DNA from: Phoronis australis
Lineage: Eukaryota > Phoronida > Phoronidae
DNA: 64,000 nucleotides
Reading direction: 5' to 3'
NCBI GenBank assembly: GCA_002633005.1
Contig: NMRA01000345.1
Location: 189,073-253,072 of the forward strand
Shown: positions 60,091 to 64,000 of the stretch, in pieces
Position numbering within the stretch: the stretch's first letter is position 1
Layout: every line of letters starts with the position of its first letter
Made by a program: the position numbers and the translations under genes
Notes under the pieces: generated by a model
The model's database searches: none
Seen by the model: the letters and a program-made list of their open reading frames with translations, nothing else
Told to the model about the DNA's origin: nothing

Positions 60091-63000
60091 TGCGGAGGTC
60101 GGGAGTGGTACACCGCCTTCCCATGTAAGACAACTTTTTTGTTTTTGTAGCCAAATAGTGAAATTTCCATGCATCCTGGTACATTTCTGACACTTAACAT
60201 GTCCCTGGAGTTTTTCTTAAGATAATTAAAAACTCTTCTCGTTTTCGTCACATGAACTTGGCTCATAAGAAGTTTCGTGAAACCATAGTTGTGCACATCT
60301 GGGTATGAGTCACACCACCAGCAAAAAAATTTGTTGGAACATCTGCGTACACACACCTTTTAGCGGCATACGAAAAAGTGTGGTGTGTATACAGGGGTTC
60401 AGACAGCTACCAAATATTCAACAGCATAAGCGCGTTGAGCATGTTGCGGACCAAGGGACATAAACACTAACGATGAGAGGGTGGTGCAGAAGCAGGGTAC
60501 AAAACTTCCGATTTTACGGAACGGCCGTTCAACCGTTACAAGATTTGGTTAAGTAATTGCTTGAATTGCTTAATTTTTAGAAGTTCTTAAGACAAAATAA
60601 AATGATTAAACTCTTCTCTGCCATATCATTTAAATGCATTCACAAGAAAATTCAGACAATTTATTAACGCCAGAACAATGCCGTAGGAATCGGGGGGAGG
60701 CTTGGGCTCCCCAAAAAATTTCAGGAGTTAGGATTAAACCATGGCAATTGACATAGGCGTGGTTCCGGGGACAATAGATAGAAGAAAGCCTGCCAATTAT
60801 GGATAAGAGAGAAACTTCTAACAGAACATTTAACAACAGCGCATGGTTTACCTTTGGAGGACCCTGGCTAGGACATTGTTAAGGTCTTCGCTTTTGCGTG
60901 ATATCATTCCTACTCGTACATACAGTTCGAAAAATCAATAAAATTTGTAAAGCGAAGCTCGTGCATAGCGTACTGATTTATTGGATTTTTATATTCAATA
61001 AGTCAACTTTGCGAATTCAAAACACTATATTTTTCCAGCGGCCCCTCTCTGGCAAGGGATAACGGAGATAACATTGTCTTTATTTTTGTCGAAACTGCAT
61101 ATAGCTTAAGAAAAACTTGATAACCTAACAGATAAAGCCAGTTGCTGCGCATTTTCTGATTTTCGAAAAAAATGTAGATATGTTTTTGTATTTAGGGGCC
61201 CCACCCTTGAAGGAGGGCAGTGATGATATTCAAGTGGCCACTCTTTTTGTGTAATCTTATTGACACATTCTATTGGGATCGCACAAGGAGGAGGCGCTAA
61301 TATTGGTAACGATTACCTCTAATTTGCTGCTTTTTGTAAAATCGTGCAAACGACTTTTATTTTGAAGGTCACTTCCTGCATCGTTTTTGACAACACGACG
61401 GTGGAATAAACTGTCACTCGTTTCCCAAGCTTAAAGATGTTTCTCGGTCAAGCAGTTCGGAGGAAATGTCCCTTCGTCCTTCTATACATGTAAAGCCGAC
61501 ACCGCAAGTATTCACGAGGGAATTTGAGATTCCAAATCCATCAAAAATACCAAAATTACGTGCCCAGCACATCAGTATCAAGACATTCGACCCAAACAAC
61601 AAAAAATGTAAACATAATACAATAGGACTGACCGCCATCGAAAGGGGGGAATTTTAAAGAACGTGAAAGCCACAGTTTGTGAATAGTATATACGGACTAT
61701 TTCCGATGGTATGTTATAAAATAATGTTGTTGTTTCCCCTCTTATCACAAGAATAGTACCTCTTTTGAAGATGATTACCGTGGGCCCACCCAGCCTAAAC
61801 TATAGGAGACTCGAATTTTTGATAATGTGAAGCTTTTACTAGAAAACGGAGACTAAGAAAACACGGGATACTACGATCAGAAATATGAATTGAGCATTCC
61901 CGCCGAATTGCTGCCTTTTTGTCTTTTTAGTGGACTTTTCTCTCGTTTTCTAGGACTTTTTATTTGTCTGAGGTGGACCGTTTTGCCCACTTCGCAAAAT
62001 GCGAGCCCCCAGAGCCCCCTGGCTTCATGCATAGTAACTATGATTTGTTTGTAACGTACATGTGGAAAACACTGCTGTCCACATTATTATTTCTGATGGC
62101 TGCGAACATGCCGAAAGGGAGTACTCAAAGAAATCTTGCAATTATCAATAATGATTGCAGCGCTTTTTATCAGTGGAATTCAAATTTAACTCTTGAACCG
62201 TTATAGGCACCTGTACCTCTGAAATGAGCAAAAATACACCTTAATACGAGTGCCTCATCTCCCATGTTCCCCCGGTTACTTGTCAAAAATTGCTTCTAAC
62301 ATTTTGTTTTGATGAACAAATTCGTTTGTTTTTATTTTATTTTACTTATTTGTGTATCTAGAAAAATCGATAGATTCGTAGACGATTTTTGACAATTAGA
62401 ATCCAATCTTCTACGAAATGATGATAGTTCAGTTAATTTAAAAGCAGCCTGAAGTTGAAAGAAAATCTGTAATCCGATCCTCAAATAGTTAATTACATTT
62501 AGAAAATTGTGCCTATAAAAATGATTCTTGAACACATTGATGAAATTCAGATTTAGAAACTGTAGATTTGAAAATGTCTTTAAATAAAATTAAACTCTTT
62601 GCTTGGAAAGGCTGCCATTGTACTTCCATGGTGTTTTTATTTTCTCGTAGTATTGAGCAATGGGTTTTTGTTCATCAAAACTGAATTATTTGCTTCCTTG
62701 ATTCCCATGCACGTCATGACCGACGCACCCACGTTAAAATATGGTATAACCATGCAGTATGTCCGTGCAGAATCTCCAGAATCCACGGGAGCTGAACTTC
62801 AGGCGATGAAGTGTGAACACTTTTGAGAAACACTCTGTATCATTTTCCCCAAACACTGGAAACTAGACTGCAGATCGTGTTTCAGCGATAGATTTTGAAA
62901 CAGCCCAAAAGGCACTATACCAGGAACCTTCGTTCCTTTTCAAAAAAACTCATTCAAAGAATGAGCATAATAAAATAGTTTTCCAGATGCTGGACCACGA

Positions 63001-63314
63001 ATATTGACCTTAGAGCCAGTGTGGAGGGCCGGCGCGACTCACAGCTAAGGTGACCAGCAAATAGCTTTAGTTCATCAGGAATTTCGTATTCTCACACTGT
63101 TAGATCTCAGCTATATACTGAAACAGCTGCTCGCTACAGGTTAGTTTACTGGTCCTGGCCTATTCTTACCCTCCATGTTGGTTCACGATAATTCAATTCT
63201 TGATGGCTGCATCCCCGGGATTGTTCCCCACCGTGGACGGACGTGGGAGATTGGGTACAGATATGGTGGCATCTGGAGCACGGTGGTGGCGGAGTTGGTG
63301 GTGATGGGTGGGGG

Positions 63315-63315
63315 N
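63315..63315. other. Single N between a G-run and a C-run
   Basis: GGGGG, N, then a C-run and an A-run. Probably a join or collapsed homopolymer; any frame across it is unreliable. Confidence 0.9.
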
Positions 63316-64000
63316 CCCCCCCCCCCAAAAAAAATTGCCTTCTTACTGGCCTGCAGAAACGTTTTCAGCTGATTTTCCCTCATTTAGTCTTAAAGTCGCA
63401 TCGGCTGATTTTTGTTGTAAGTAGTATTAGTGTTTGTTTAAATACAGTACCGCACGAATCAGCTCATAATCACCTGCACAAATATTAACCAACAGAAATG
63501 AATTTTTAATAATGATTATCAGTAAAAAGTGTTTAATTCACAGAGCTTTGTTCCAGGGGGAAGGGCCGAAGATCATCTGACATTGATACATATGGAGAAA
63601 CTGAGTGTCAAAATTCATTGTCAATATTACAATAGGACATTATAAGGCAACGTCTAAACATAGTCACGATTGTGTTAAATTGGTTCAATACGCAACACTT
63701 GTTGCTGTTAACAGTCTTTATTCATTTACATTCGAATCCTCGCAATAAAGTTCGACACTCAAAAAATATTGTTAAAGAAACTAACCAAGAGACTTGATTA
63801 AATTATAAATGATATTTCAAAACATACTTGTTTCATTCTCAAGAAGAAATAAAACGATGCACTAATACCACCACAGAGGAAAAGCTAGCAACATACGCAA
63901 TGGGACACAGCAGGGGTGGAGAAGAGGGGTGACAAGGATGTCGCACAAACAAGTGCTCCATGACCCTGTTGAATATTCAAAACAGGCCTCATGAATGCAA

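Larger units (their letters stand above)
58698..64000. other. Intergenic to window end, no gene recognised
   Basis: Holds the GGCGGATCTAAG terminus at 60066, a TAGTGGACTTTTCTCTCG repeat at about 61928, Ns at 60090 and 63315, and scattered short ORFs without domains. Around 63715-63747 there are polyadenylation-like hexamers on both strands (AATAAA on plus, TTTATT on plus for minus), too weak alone to mark a gene end. Confidence 0.5.

Overview
The window is animal nuclear DNA: AT-rich, intron-rich, full of transposon relics and with signs of high heterozygosity. I see no bacterial, phage or organelle features. The only host protein-coding gene I can support is NUP153, the nuclear basket nucleoporin, on the minus strand from about 33.1 kb (start codon) down to 4.4 kb (stop codon). 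Frame, splice phase and alignment to remembered vertebrate NUP153 landmarks allow a 24-exon model of about 1763 codons (human is about 1475). The landmarks are an N-terminal amphipathic helix, the SPFYPGKTTYGG motif, RanBP2-type zinc fingers, a long FG-repeat region and a basic C-terminal tail. The species is probably a marine invertebrate, perhaps an invertebrate deuterostome, but I cannot name it.

Layout: 1-4.3 kb is 3' flank with no recognised gene and a minisatellite at about 3 kb. 4.4-33.1 kb is NUP153. Its introns carry a SINE in each orientation, an 18-bp tandem repeat, several hAT-like relics and, in the 5.8-kb first intron, a 900-bp foldback element with a perfect 9-bp target-site duplication. 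Just upstream of the ATG is a TATA-less promoter-like stretch (YY1-like, CCAAT, E-box). From 33.3 to 64 kb I find no host gene. That region holds two TTAA-flanked DNA transposons (3.5 and 1.6 kb), a MITE with a 10-bp target duplication and a second copy of it broken by another insertion, a satellite-like repeat with CTCF-like cores, and a 5'-truncated LINE with a 12-bp target duplication.

Two exon-containing blocks of NUP153 are present twice, each pair associated with a single N (7846 and 18185). They look like the two alleles joined end to end by the assembler, not real exon duplications.

Most interesting signals: the tRNA-derived SINEs share their 3' tail with the LINE at 58 kb, so both partners of a retroposition system appear in one window; the NUP153 zinc-finger region shows gain and decay of fingers; the C-terminal FG region is an almost perfect 9-residue (27-bp) minisatellite; and several well-delimited DNA transposons sit close together. 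I did not find a convincing new multi-gene system.
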